A DNA stretch of 64,000 nucleotides from Nocardia mikamii NBRC 108933 (GTDB lineage Bacteria; Actinomycetota; Actinomycetes; Mycobacteriales; Mycobacteriaceae), in contig NZ_BDCM01000027.1 of the NCBI RefSeq assembly GCF_001613505.1, positions 1 through 64,000 on the forward strand, given 5' to 3'. Position 1 is the stretch's first letter. Each line of letters begins with the position of its first letter. The position numbers and the translations under genes were made by a program. Positions 9,355 through 17,552 of this stretch are shown here, in pieces. The notes beneath the pieces are model-generated. The model ran no database searches. It was not told where the DNA came from and worked only from the letters and a program-made list of their open reading frames with translations.

Positions 9355-9762
9355 TCAGGCTCCCACGATGGATTTGAGGACCGCGACGATGACCGGGGCC
9401 AGCATGGCCAGCGCGTAGCCGAGGCAGGCCGCGCGCAGGGCGGACTTGGATTTCTCGACCTCGGCCGGGTCCCCGGAGGCGATCACGTACCGGACGCCGG
9501 CGATGGTCAGGCAGACCGTCGCCACCGCGCTGGAGATACCGACCAGCCAGTTGCGGGCGTTGTCGATCACCTGATCCAGCGAGGACGCGATCGCCAGCAG
9601 GGAGACCGGCTGCGCCGAGGCCGGGCCTGCCGCCGCGACCGTCAGCAACGTCAGCGCGACGAGCACCACACACGCCGCCGCGCGGTGCCACCGCCGAGTT
9701 CGGCCATGACGCCCCACTGTCTCGACGGTGGAAAACGGTGTGGGGAATCGGTTCATGCGCAT
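9355..9762 (-). CDS. VirB2/TrbC-like small membrane protein (pilin-type)
   Basis: 135-residue protein. The ATG at 9762 has AGGAGG about six bases upstream and overlaps the last codons of the sigma-like gene (9753-9762), so it is preferred over longer frames. An N-terminal basic region and signal-like helix (ACVVLVALTLLTVAAAGPASA) precede two further hydrophobic helices (WLVGISSAVATVCLTIAGVRYVIA and ACLGYALAMLAPVIVAVLKSI) joined by a charged loop, GDPAEVEKSKSA. This is the layout of VirB2/TrbC and related pilin or inner-membrane T4SS proteins. It is first of the coupled set 9355-4583 and probably polymerises or assembles at the membrane with the VirB6-like and VirB4-like partners. Confidence 0.72.
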   Translation of the reverse strand: MRMNRFPTPFSTVETVGRHGRTRRWHRAAACVVLVALTLLTVAAAGPASAQPVSLLAIASSLDQVIDNARNWLVGISSAVATVCLTIAGVRYVIASGDPAEVEKSKSALRAACLGYALAMLAPVIVAVLKSIVGA

Positions 9763-10646
9763 CGCCGCACCTCCTGCTGCCCGCCTTTCAGTGCGGTGCG
9801 GGTCGGGCCGCGTCCGCTGCTGGTGGATCGAACCTGAGCGGAGGAACCGGTCTGATGCCCCTTGCTGTCCGGTGCCGGGGCCGGGGACTCGATCCGCGTG
9901 GCCAGCCAGGGGCCGAGTTTGGTTTCGGCGCGCTGGCGTTGTTTGCGGACCTTCCAGTGCGACTGGGATCCCCCTAGCTGCTCGGCCACCGAGGTCATCG
10001 AGCGCCGCTCCCATCGAGTTGCCGCGATCAATTCCGCCGCTTCGGCCGTGATCACTCCCTCGGCGACCGCGTCGGCCAGCACCAGTTCCGGGTGGCCGTG
10101 GGGGGTCTGGGTGATGGTCGGGCACGCGTCGGCTGTATCGATGTCGAGGTCGATGGCCTGTGGTGCCACCGCCTGCTGTCGCGCCCAGGATCGTCCGACA
10201 TGCACGGTCACCGACCACAGCCGAGACCACAGTCGCGGCGGCTCCAGGTCGATCTCCCGTACCTGCCGCAGGAACCCGGCAATGATCTCGGCTTCCGCGT
10301 CGTCGCGGTCGATGCTGCCGGGTGCGGCGAACCGGCCGGTGATTCCGGCCAGCATCGGCACCGCCAGTCCGGCACACGCCAGGCCCGCACGGCCCCCCGG
10401 TTGTCCCCACTCCAGGCGGGCACGTTGGATCAGCCAGCTCCAGACAGCGTCGACCGGCATCGCGGGGGCCCGTAATCGCTCACCTACGTCGCCCCACGTT
10501 CGGACCGCGACTCCGCGTGGCGGGGGCGGGCCCGCGGCCACCGGCTCTCCGGCGATGCGGTCGAACGCCGAGGACACCACCTCCAGCGGCGTCCTTTCAG
10601 CGGCCACTTTCCGGCACCGGAAATTGATGTGTTCCGAAATCGTCAC
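9753..10646 (-). CDS. Sigma-factor-like helix-turn-helix protein
   Basis: 297 residues from a GTG at 10646, chosen because AAGGGAG lies eight bases upstream; the frame extends 67 codons further but with unlikely composition. Residues ~85-160 are helical and resemble a region 2-like segment. Near the C-terminus, GVITAEAAELIAATRWERRS followed by SVAEQLGGSQSHWKVRKQRQR reads as a region 4-type HTH. It heads the minus-strand transfer operon, next to the phased-repeat array, so it may activate that operon or the divergent one. It lacks a convincing canonical sigma-70 region 2, so it could instead be a DNA-binding accessory factor. Confidence 0.55.
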   Translation of the reverse strand: MTISEHINFRCRKVAAERTPLEVVSSAFDRIAGEPVAAGPPPPRGVAVRTWGDVGERLRAPAMPVDAVWSWLIQRARLEWGQPGGRAGLACAGLAVPMLAGITGRFAAPGSIDRDDAEAEIIAGFLRQVREIDLEPPRLWSRLWSVTVHVGRSWARQQAVAPQAIDLDIDTADACPTITQTPHGHPELVLADAVAEGVITAEAAELIAATRWERRSMTSVAEQLGGSQSHWKVRKQRQRAETKLGPWLATRIESPAPAPDSKGHQTGSSAQVRSTSSGRGPTRTALKGGQQEVRRCA

Positions 10647-10710
10647 CAGGAACTCCCTTGCTCGATGAACAACGAACAATGTCGTCCCGGAAAGGACAGC
10701 AGAACCGACT

Positions 10711-10776
10711 CTCCAAACCACCTCCAACCCACCTCGAAACAACCTCCGCACGGCCTCCAAACACCCTCCGGAACAT
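10711..10776. repeat. Six 11-bp phased direct repeats (iteron array, left)
   Basis: Six consecutive 11-base units start at 10711, 10722, 10733, 10744, 10755 and 10766, each beginning CTC: CTCCAAACCAC, CTCCAACCCAC, CTCGAAACAAC, CTCCGCACGGC, CTCCAAACACC, CTCCGGAACAT. The spacing is exactly one helical turn, so all half-sites face the same side of the DNA. The array lies in the 470-base region between the divergent transfer operons. Confidence 0.8.
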
Positions 10777-10809
10777 CCCGCGCGGCCACACACGCTGCGC
10801 CGCGAACCG

Positions 10810-10832
10810 GGTTGTGTCTGCGCGACACCACC
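10810..10832. promoter_or_regulatory. Hairpin/inverted repeat inside the candidate oriT or control region
   Basis: GGTTGTGTC and GACACCACC form a 9-base inverted repeat with one mismatch around the 5-base loop TGCGC. It sits between the two oppositely oriented 11-bp repeat arrays. A hairpin flanked by phased binding sites fits an origin of transfer, but an operator for the divergent promoters fits as well. Confidence 0.45.
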
Positions 10833-10869
10833 GAGCAACAGACGCATCTACCAGGCATTGTGATCGCGC

Positions 10870-10902
10870 GGAGGTGTTCTGGAGATGTTTCGGAGGGCGC
10901 CG
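10870..10902. repeat. Three 11-bp phased repeats in inverted orientation (iteron array, right)
   Basis: GGAGGTGTTCT, GGAGATGTTTC and GGAGGGCGCCG follow each other at 11-base intervals on the plus strand. Read on the opposite strand, the left array has the same GGAG-anchored unit; for example, its last unit reads ATGTTCCGGAG against ATGTTTCGGAG here. The two arrays are therefore inverted copies of one family. Confidence 0.7.
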
Positions 10903-11116
10903 AGACGCCCCTCGTATCGACCGGTAGAAAAATAATTCAGAAATTACTCGACAGCGGTCGCCGCATGAATTCGGCATGCCTACTACAGCGCTCGCAAATC
11001 AGGCTCAATCAGTGCTTGCCGGTACTTTTCCGGCTGGACGATGTCCAAAAACTGGGGGCTGCGTGGAATTTATTAAGTAGACACAGAATTTCTTCGCCCA
11101 GTTAGGAGCGCTCCGT

Positions 11117-11785
11117 ATGACCGCGCAATCTTCGCAGCCATTTCCTCGCACCGGGTTCCCACGCGCCACAGCGGCTCGGACGGTGCCGTCGACCCTGTGG
11201 GCGGCGGGCACCGATCCGGTCGATCCCGATGATCGGTGGCCCGCTCCGATCGTGTCACGCGCTGTGACCGAGTTCTGCGCCCCTGGCGGCCGAGTGCTGC
11301 TGGTGCCGTGGCCCGCGCCTGCGACGCGCGGACCGCTGACCGTAATGGCGCCCGACACTGCCGCCGCGCTCACCGCGGTCGACAGGCTCGACCGGACCGC
11401 GCGGATCGAGTCCGGGGTTTCCGGCTCGGTCCGGGCGAACGAGCTTGTGTTGGCGAGTTTGCTCGTCCTGAATTCGGATCCGGTGGCTGCTGCTGACCGA
11501 GTCGTGGAGTTGGCCGATGCCCGGTTGAGCGAGGGCGGACTACTGGTCGTGCTCAGCCGCTGCCATCACAGCGACGACGGCGTCCTCTCGGATCCGGCCG
11601 GCGCGATCGTCGCCGCCGCCCAGGCCGCCGATCTGCTCTACCTCCAGCACATCATCGCCGCGCCCCTGCACGGCGACACCGTCACCGGCCCCGACGCGCC
11701 AGTCGCCCCCGCCAGGCACACGGTCGCGCACATCGATCTTCTCCTGTTTCTGAGGCCCGAGTCCGCCCCCGCCTTCCAGCGCTGA
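11117..11785 (+). CDS. Degenerate SAM-methyltransferase-like protein
   Basis: 222 residues. The central part, SRAVTEFCAPGGRVLLVPWP, resembles motif I of DNA N4/N6 methyltransferases (FCxPGxxVLD), and the helical layout follows a Rossmann fold, but no TSPPY-type catalytic motif is present. It is the first gene of the plus-strand transfer operon and lies 81 bases before an intact methyltransferase. It may be a non-catalytic partner or specificity partner of that enzyme. The start at 11117 has a GGAGCG-like sequence about six bases upstream. The function is inferred only from this fold-level resemblance and from context. Confidence 0.5.
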   Translation: MTAQSSQPFPRTGFPRATAARTVPSTLWAAGTDPVDPDDRWPAPIVSRAVTEFCAPGGRVLLVPWPAPATRGPLTVMAPDTAAALTAVDRLDRTARIESGVSGSVRANELVLASLLVLNSDPVAAADRVVELADARLSEGGLLVVLSRCHHSDDGVLSDPAGAIVAAAQAADLLYLQHIIAAPLHGDTVTGPDAPVAPARHTVAHIDLLLFLRPESAPAFQR

Positions 11786-11866
11786 TCACTGCTCGGCTCT
11801 GCCCTTCAGACACCCCGACTCGCCGCTCGTTCGCTCGCCTCGGCCTCTCTCGCAAAGGACACGCAA

Positions 11867-12859
11867 ATGACTCTCGACCCGACCATCCGCCCCGCTGCCA
11901 CCACCGGACACGGATCTTCTGTGTCGGTGTGGGCGACCGGTCAGGTCGCGCCCGCCGCCCAGCGCGTGCGCGGCCGGTATCACCCCGACAGCGTGAAACA
12001 CCCGGCCAAGATGCTGCCCGCCATCGTGGCCCATGCCGTGCAGGCATACACCCGCCCCGGAGATCTGGTGCTGGATCCGATGTGCGGGATCGGCACCACA
12101 CTCGTCGAATCCCTGCACCTGGGCCGCCGCGCGGTAGGGGTCGAGTACGAGGCGCGGTGGGCCGAGCTGGCCCGCACCAACCTGGCCTTGGCCCGCGACG
12201 CCGGAATCGAGCTCGACGCCGCCGTCCACCAAGGCGATGCCCGCAAACTACCCACTTTGCTGTCCGAACAGTTGCGGGGCCGGGTGGATCTGGTGATCAC
12301 CTCCCCGCCCTACGGCGACTCCACCCACGGCCACGTCCGCGTGCGCGCCGGGGAAGGCGTCCACAAGACCGACCACCGCTACGGATCGGTCCTCGACCGC
12401 GGCAACCTCGCCAACGTCGGCCTGGGCCGGCTGCTGTCCGGATTCACCCGCATCCTCGCCGGGGCCGCGGAGTTCCTGGCTCCCGGTGGGCATGTGGTGA
12501 TCACCGCACGGCCGTGGCGCCAGCACGCCGAGCTGGTCAACCTGCCCGCCCATCTGATCACCTGCGGCACCCTGGCCGGGCTCACCCCCGTCGAGCGGTG
12601 CGTCGCGCTGCTGGGGCGCCTGTCCGACGGAGAGCTTGTCGCCCGCAGCTCGTTCTTCCAGCGCGACTTCATCGTCAAACAACGCCGCGCGGGGCTGCCG
12701 ATGCATCTGATAGCCCACGAAGACGTCATCGTCCTACAAAAACGCGACGACGCACGAAACAGGCTGTCCTGCAACGGTTTGCGCCGCGACCCCGCGCCTA
12801 CATCACCGCTGCCGGTGATCGGCCAGGAAACCTTCGAGCAGTACCGGGACGCCGCATGA
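11867..12859 (+). CDS. DNA methyltransferase (N4-cytosine/N6-adenine type)
   Basis: 330 residues. DPMCGIGTT near residue 70 is the SAM-binding motif, VGVEYEARW follows as the acidic SAM-contact strand, and TSPPYGDS near 144 is the catalytic motif IV of beta-class amino-methyltransferases. HPAKMLPAIVAHAV precedes motif I, as is usual in orphan methylases. No restriction endonuclase is adjacent, so it probably methylates element or host DNA to avoid restriction during transfer, or marks the origin. The stop overlaps the ATG of the coupling protein gene (ATGA), placing it in the transfer operon. Confidence 0.85.
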   Translation: MTLDPTIRPAATTGHGSSVSVWATGQVAPAAQRVRGRYHPDSVKHPAKMLPAIVAHAVQAYTRPGDLVLDPMCGIGTTLVESLHLGRRAVGVEYEARWAELARTNLALARDAGIELDAAVHQGDARKLPTLLSEQLRGRVDLVITSPPYGDSTHGHVRVRAGEGVHKTDHRYGSVLDRGNLANVGLGRLLSGFTRILAGAAEFLAPGGHVVITARPWRQHAELVNLPAHLITCGTLAGLTPVERCVALLGRLSDGELVARSSFFQRDFIVKQRRAGLPMHLIAHEDVIVLQKRDDARNRLSCNGLRRDPAPTSPLPVIGQETFEQYRDAA

Positions 12860-15318
12860 GCACACCGGTCACCACACACGGGTGGCTGACCCGATTGCTT
12901 CTCGCGCCCGGCGAGGCGCTGCACGATCTTGCCCACGTACTCGTGTCCCCGCTGGCTATCCCGGCGATCACCGCAGTGGCGGGGGTGCTCATGGTGGTGC
13001 GGGTGCTGGCAGGGGTGCGGCGGCGCCGGCTGGGTGCGGGGGCTCGCCGGATCACCGTGATGACTCCGCCGCAGGTCGACTCGAAGGCCGCGACCGCGGT
13101 CTGGTTGCACTTGACCGGGCAACTGCGGCCCGCCTGGCGGCGCAGCCTGTTCGGGCAGCCACATCTGGGATTGGAATACACGATCACACCCGAAGACGGG
13201 GCCGCGATCCGGTTCTGGGTCCCCGGCAGTGTCCCTCCGGGTCTGGTGGAGCGGGCGATCGCCTCGACCTGGCCCGGCGCGCACACCGACACCCAGGATT
13301 GCACCGAGCCACCGCTGCCTCGCCCTGCCGGGACGCGAAGGGTGCTGGCCGGTGGGCAGTTGCGGCTGGGGCGTCGCGAAGCACTTCCGATCCGCACCGA
13401 CCACGCCGGCGACCTCGTCCGCGATCTGATCACCGCCGCCGATGATCTCGGTCCTGGTCAGGGCGCGTGCGTGCAGGTCCTTGCTCGCCCGGTCACCGGC
13501 CGCCGCGTCGCCCGCGCTACACGCTCCGACCGCACACGCGGTGGCCTGGCGATTGGGCTGGCGCGGGAGTTGCTCGACATCCTCACCCCCGGCAACTCTC
13601 GCTCCTCGCACGAAAGCAAGCCACCGTCGGACCAGCAGACCGCGATGGAATTCGCCTCTGCGGCGCGAGCCGCCGCAACGAAAGCACGTGGCCCGCACTG
13701 GGAAACCCTCATCCGCTACGCGGCATCGGTCCCCGTCGACGAACAGGCGGGTGTGGCCGAGGCGCGGCGGGTGGCGCGGGGCCGCGCCGACGCGCTGGCG
13801 ACGGTGTTCGGGGCATGCGCCGATCACAACTACTACCAGCGGCGGCGCTGCTGGCGCCTCGCCCTCGCATTGGGTGAGCGGCGGCTCGGGCGTGGTGATG
13901 TGCTGTCGGTGCCCGAGCTGGCCACCTTCGCGCACTTGCCCACCGAGGAGGGCTTGCCCGGTCTGCAACGCGCCGGCGCTCGCGCGCTGGCGCCGGCACC
14001 GGAGATTCCGACCAGCGGCGAGCACACCAAACCCCTCGGCCTCGCCGACACCGCCAGCCGCCGCCCCGTCGCGGTCCGCATCGCCGACGCCCGCCACCAC
14101 CTGCACATCCTCGGCCCCACCGGGGTCGGCAAATCGACCCTGCTGGCCCGAACGATCCTTGCCGACGCCGACGCCGAACGCGGCCTGATCGTCATCGACC
14201 CCAAAGGCGATCTCGTCACCGATGTGCTGTCGCGGCTCCCACGCCGCTACGCCGACCGAGTCGTGCTCTTCGACGCCGACTCCCCCGCCCCGCCCCCATG
14301 CATAAACCCTCTCGATATCAGCCAACACGGCCACGCGGGACTGGATCTCGCCGTGGACAACCTGGTGACCATTTTCCGGCGAGTGTTCTCCCAATGGTGG
14401 GGGCCGCGCACCGACGACGTCATGCGAGCCAGCCTGCTCACCCTGTGCGCCCAACCCGGCACCGCCACCCTCGAAGACCTGCCGCGCCTGCTCACCGAAC
14501 CCGCCTTCCGCGCCCGCGTCACCCGCACGACCAGCGACCCGGTCCTGCGCGGATTCTGGGAAGGCTACGAACAACTCTCCGACGCCGCACGCGCCCAAGT
14601 CATCGGCCCACTACTGAACAAACTCCGTGCCTTCCTGTTGCGGCCGTTCGTGCGGGCCGCGATCGCCGCCGGCCCCTCCACCGTCGAGTTCGCCGACGTC
14701 CTCGACCACGGCGGAATCTGCCTCGCCCGCCTACCCAAAGGCTCCCTCGGAGAAGAGACCAGCCGCCTGGTCGGGTCCCTGCTGGTCGCCCGTACCTGGC
14801 AAGCCGCCACCGCCCGCGCCCGCCAACCCGCCAACGACCGCACCGACGCCGCCCTGGTCCTCGACGAAGCCCACAATTTCTTGAACCTGTCCACCCCGGT
14901 GGAAGACATGCTCGCCGAAGCCCGCGGCCTGCACCTGTCGCTGCTGCTCGCCCATCAGAACCTCGCCCAGCTCCCCCGCGATTTGCGCGACGGCATCTCC
15001 GCCAACGCCCGCAACAAGATCATCTTCGCCGTCTCACCCGACGACGCCCGCGAACTCGCCCGCCACACCAGCCCGTGGCTGTCCGAACACGACCTCACCC
15101 ACCTCGACGCCTTCCACGCCGCCGCCCGCCTCCTCGTCCACGGCCAGCAAGCCCGCCCCTTCACCCTCACCACCGAACCACTGCCGCCACCCACGCCCGG
15201 CCGCGCGGCCCAGATCGCTGCCGCAGCCCGCGCTGGGCGCACTATCCGGCACGAACCGCGCGCGACCGGCGGCCCCTCGGAATCGTCGCCCGCCGGTGAC
15301 GACGACACCTCCTCCTGA
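12856..15318 (+). CDS. VirD4/TraG-type coupling protein (T4CP)
   Basis: 820 residues from the ATG overlapping the preceding stop. The N-terminus has a hydrophobic helix (PAITAVAGVLMVVRVLAG), followed by a long cytoplasmic region. The RecA-like domain has Walker A GPTGVGKST near residue 421, VIDPKGDLV just after, Walker B ALVLDEAHNF near 669, and LAHQNLAQL, as in TraG/TraM-recognition T4CPs of Gram-positive elements. It would bring the processed DNA to the T4SS channel and pump it at the plasma membrane. With the VirB4-like ATPase it supplies the energy of transfer. This is a hexameric VirD4-like motor rather than the FtsK-like TraB of Streptomyces plasmids. Confidence 0.88.
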   Translation: MSTPVTTHGWLTRLLLAPGEALHDLAHVLVSPLAIPAITAVAGVLMVVRVLAGVRRRRLGAGARRITVMTPPQVDSKAATAVWLHLTGQLRPAWRRSLFGQPHLGLEYTITPEDGAAIRFWVPGSVPPGLVERAIASTWPGAHTDTQDCTEPPLPRPAGTRRVLAGGQLRLGRREALPIRTDHAGDLVRDLITAADDLGPGQGACVQVLARPVTGRRVARATRSDRTRGGLAIGLARELLDILTPGNSRSSHESKPPSDQQTAMEFASAARAAATKARGPHWETLIRYAASVPVDEQAGVAEARRVARGRADALATVFGACADHNYYQRRRCWRLALALGERRLGRGDVLSVPELATFAHLPTEEGLPGLQRAGARALAPAPEIPTSGEHTKPLGLADTASRRPVAVRIADARHHLHILGPTGVGKSTLLARTILADADAERGLIVIDPKGDLVTDVLSRLPRRYADRVVLFDADSPAPPPCINPLDISQHGHAGLDLAVDNLVTIFRRVFSQWWGPRTDDVMRASLLTLCAQPGTATLEDLPRLLTEPAFRARVTRTTSDPVLRGFWEGYEQLSDAARAQVIGPLLNKLRAFLLRPFVRAAIAAGPSTVEFADVLDHGGICLARLPKGSLGEETSRLVGSLLVARTWQAATARARQPANDRTDAALVLDEAHNFLNLSTPVEDMLAEARGLHLSLLLAHQNLAQLPRDLRDGISANARNKIIFAVSPDDARELARHTSPWLSEHDLTHLDAFHAAARLLVHGQQARPFTLTTEPLPPPTPGRAAQIAAAARAGRTIRHEPRATGGPSESSPAGDDDTSS

Positions 15319-15410
15319 TCCCATATCCAGCCAGCTCCGGCCGACGGCCAGACACACGATGCCGCCTGCCTGTGCTGTTTCCTGTTGCGCACGAAAGGTT
15401 TCCACCTCTC

Positions 15411-16418
15411 ATGTTGATCACGCGCCCCGACCAGCAAGCAGACCTGCGCGCACCGCGCGCCGCCCAGACCGGCCTCCCGATCGCCGATTCCCTGCGGCTG
15501 GTGGCACGGTTGACCGACCGCGACCGGTGGATCCTGCGGATGCTGCACGAGCATCGCGTGCTGACCACCAACCAGCTCGCCGCACTGGCCTTTCCCACAC
15601 GCAACCTCGCTCGCCGCCGACTGGCGACCCTGCACCACGAGCGCGTCGTCGACCGGTTCCGTCCGTTCAAAACCTCGGGCAGCGCGCCCTGGCATTGGGT
15701 GCTGGCCCCCGACGGCGCTGGCGTCCTCGCCGCCGAAGCCGGCGCCGAGGTCCGCGAGCTCGGCTACCGCGCCCGACGCCGCCTCGACATCGCCCACAGC
15801 CTGTACCTGACCCACACTCTCGGCGTCAACGACTGGTTCACCACCCTGGCCATCACCGCCGCCGATCACGACGCCGCCGTGCTCGCATGGTGGTCGGAAT
15901 CGCGCTGCCGCCGCCTCTGGGGCGACCTGGCCCACCCCGACAGCTTCGGCCGCTACACCCACGCCGGGACCCGGCTCGACTTCTTCCTCGAATACGACCT
16001 CGCCACCACCAACAGCCTCACCCGCATCGCCGCCAAACTCCTCGGCTACGCAGAACTCGCACGCTCCACCGGCACCGTCACCCCGGTGCTGCTATGGGTG
16101 CCCACCGGCCGACGCGAACTCGCCGCACGCGACGCATTGCGCGACACCGCCGCATCGCTGCCCGACCCCGGCGCGGTCCCCGTCGCCACCGCCGCCGCTG
16201 ACTACCTGGATGCCACCGCCACCCATCCCAGCCCCGCCGACCGGGTGTGGCTGCCCCTGGACTCGGCCCACACCAGCCGCCTACACCTCCACGAACTCCC
16301 CGACGCCTGGCCCCGCCGCACCCCCACCCCCCCCGACGAGACCGAACACTCCCCCATCACCCTCGGCGGGCAGATCATGATGCCCCCACCACCACCATTG
16401 TTCGAGCAGCAGAGCTGA
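15411..16418 (+). CDS. Replication-relaxation family protein
   Basis: 335 residues from the ATG at 15411, which has GAAAGG upstream; an in-frame start 13 codons earlier is less likely. The N-terminal winged helix, LTDRDRWILRMLHEHRVLTT followed by QLAALAF and ARRRLATLHHERVVDRF, is the hallmark of the Replic_Relax family (Pfam PF13814). These proteins are common in actinobacterial plasmids and ICEs, but their biochemical role is not settled. RLDFFLEYDLATTNSLTRIAAKL in the middle resembles a nuclease-like acidic core (segment split here: LDFFLEYDLA). Because no standard relaxase is seen in the element, this protein is a candidate for origin recognition or DNA processing. Confidence 0.8.
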   Translation: MLITRPDQQADLRAPRAAQTGLPIADSLRLVARLTDRDRWILRMLHEHRVLTTNQLAALAFPTRNLARRRLATLHHERVVDRFRPFKTSGSAPWHWVLAPDGAGVLAAEAGAEVRELGYRARRRLDIAHSLYLTHTLGVNDWFTTLAITAADHDAAVLAWWSESRCRRLWGDLAHPDSFGRYTHAGTRLDFFLEYDLATTNSLTRIAAKLLGYAELARSTGTVTPVLLWVPTGRRELAARDALRDTAASLPDPGAVPVATAAADYLDATATHPSPADRVWLPLDSAHTSRLHLHELPDAWPRRTPTPPDETEHSPITLGGQIMMPPPPPLFEQQS

Positions 16419-16422
16419 CCCG

Positions 16423-17409
16423 ATGCTGGTCAAAACGATCGGGGCGGGCTCGGCGCTGGTCGTGTTCGTGATCGTCGTCATCGCTGCCGTGGTCACCACC
16501 GCCGTCATCTACAGCCGCCCCGTTCCCGTGGCCGGGCCGCGCGCGGGGAGCACACCCAGCCCGCAAGCTCGCGCCGATATCCCGCCGCAACTACTGGTGC
16601 TCTATCAGCAGGCAGCCGCCGATTGTCCCGGCCTGGACTGGTCGGTGCTGGCCGCGATCGGCAAAGTCGAAACCGACCACGGCCGCTCCACCCTCCCCGG
16701 CGCGCAGAACGGCGAGAACTTCGCCGGCGCAGGCGGACTCATGCAATTCCTCGCCCCCACCTTCGACGCCGTCACCGCGCGCCACCAGCTCCCCGCCGGC
16801 GGAGCAACCCCGCCCTCGCGCTACAACCCCAGCGACGCCATCCACGCCGCCGCCTACTACCTCTGCGACTCCGGCGCACCACAGGATCTACACACTGCGA
16901 TCTTCACCTACAACCACTCCGACACCTACGTCACCCAAGTCCTCGACCAAGCCGCCCGCTACCGCGCCACCCCCGCACCCGACAACGGCGACTGCCACGC
17001 GGCAATCCCAGCCGATACTGCGGCCGTGCAGGCGATCTCGTTCGCGTGCGCACAGCTCGGACAACCCTACGTGTGGGGCGGCAACGGGCCCGGCGACGGC
17101 GGATGGGACTGCTCCGGGCTCACCAAAGCCGCCTACGCCGCCGCCGGAATCACCTTGCCCCGCACCACCTACGACCAAGTCCACATCGGCCCCCACATCG
17201 CGGAAAGCCAGCTACACCCCGGGGACCTCGTCTTCTACGGAACCGGCGCCAACGTCCACCACGTCGGCCTCTACATAGGAGCCGGACGAATGATCCACGC
17301 CCCCGACATCGGCCAACCAGTCCAAATCAGCCCCTACCGCTACAGCGGAGACGACTACTACGGCGCCACACGCCCATTCGCTCAAGTTCCTGCAGGTTCT
17401 AATGACTGA
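16423..17409 (+). CDS. VirB1-like cell-wall hydrolase: SLT plus NlpC/P60 domains
   Basis: 328 residues. An N-terminal membrane anchor (SALVVFVIVVIAAVVTTAVIY) leads to a lytic transglycosylase-like domain (about 60-180) with IGKVETDHGRS carrying the expected catalytic Glu and GAGGLMQFLAPTF. The C-terminal NlpC/P60 domain (about 200-320) has Cys near 230 in GWDCSGLTKAAY, His near 280 in VHHVGLYIG and a further His in MIHAP. It would open the peptidoglycan for the secretion channel. It starts four bases after the replication-relaxation gene and closes the compact transfer operon. Confidence 0.9.
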   Translation: MLVKTIGAGSALVVFVIVVIAAVVTTAVIYSRPVPVAGPRAGSTPSPQARADIPPQLLVLYQQAAADCPGLDWSVLAAIGKVETDHGRSTLPGAQNGENFAGAGGLMQFLAPTFDAVTARHQLPAGGATPPSRYNPSDAIHAAAYYLCDSGAPQDLHTAIFTYNHSDTYVTQVLDQAARYRATPAPDNGDCHAAIPADTAAVQAISFACAQLGQPYVWGGNGPGDGGWDCSGLTKAAYAAAGITLPRTTYDQVHIGPHIAESQLHPGDLVFYGTGANVHHVGLYIGAGRMIHAPDIGQPVQISPYRYSGDDYYGATRPFAQVPAGSND

Positions 17410-17552
17410 TTCCGTCGTCTCACCATTCTTGCGCGATTACACACCGCCTCACCGCAGTAGCAACGTCGCCCGCTGCCAGACCAACGAGCACCGCTAACCG
17501 CGTCACTACCGGTCATACCGGCCAAAGTCCACACCACTGCCAGGAGGTCCCC

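Noticed and set aside
10711..10902. clt/TRS-type locus of Streptomyces TraB plasmids
   Set aside because: The repeats are 11 bp, not the 8-bp TRS type, and the element encodes a VirD4-like coupling protein instead of an FtsK-like TraB.
12379..14598. 739-codon minus-strand frame opposite the methyltransferase and coupling protein
   Set aside because: Composition is Gly/Arg-rich and motif-free; the plus-strand genes there carry intact Walker and TSPPY motifs.
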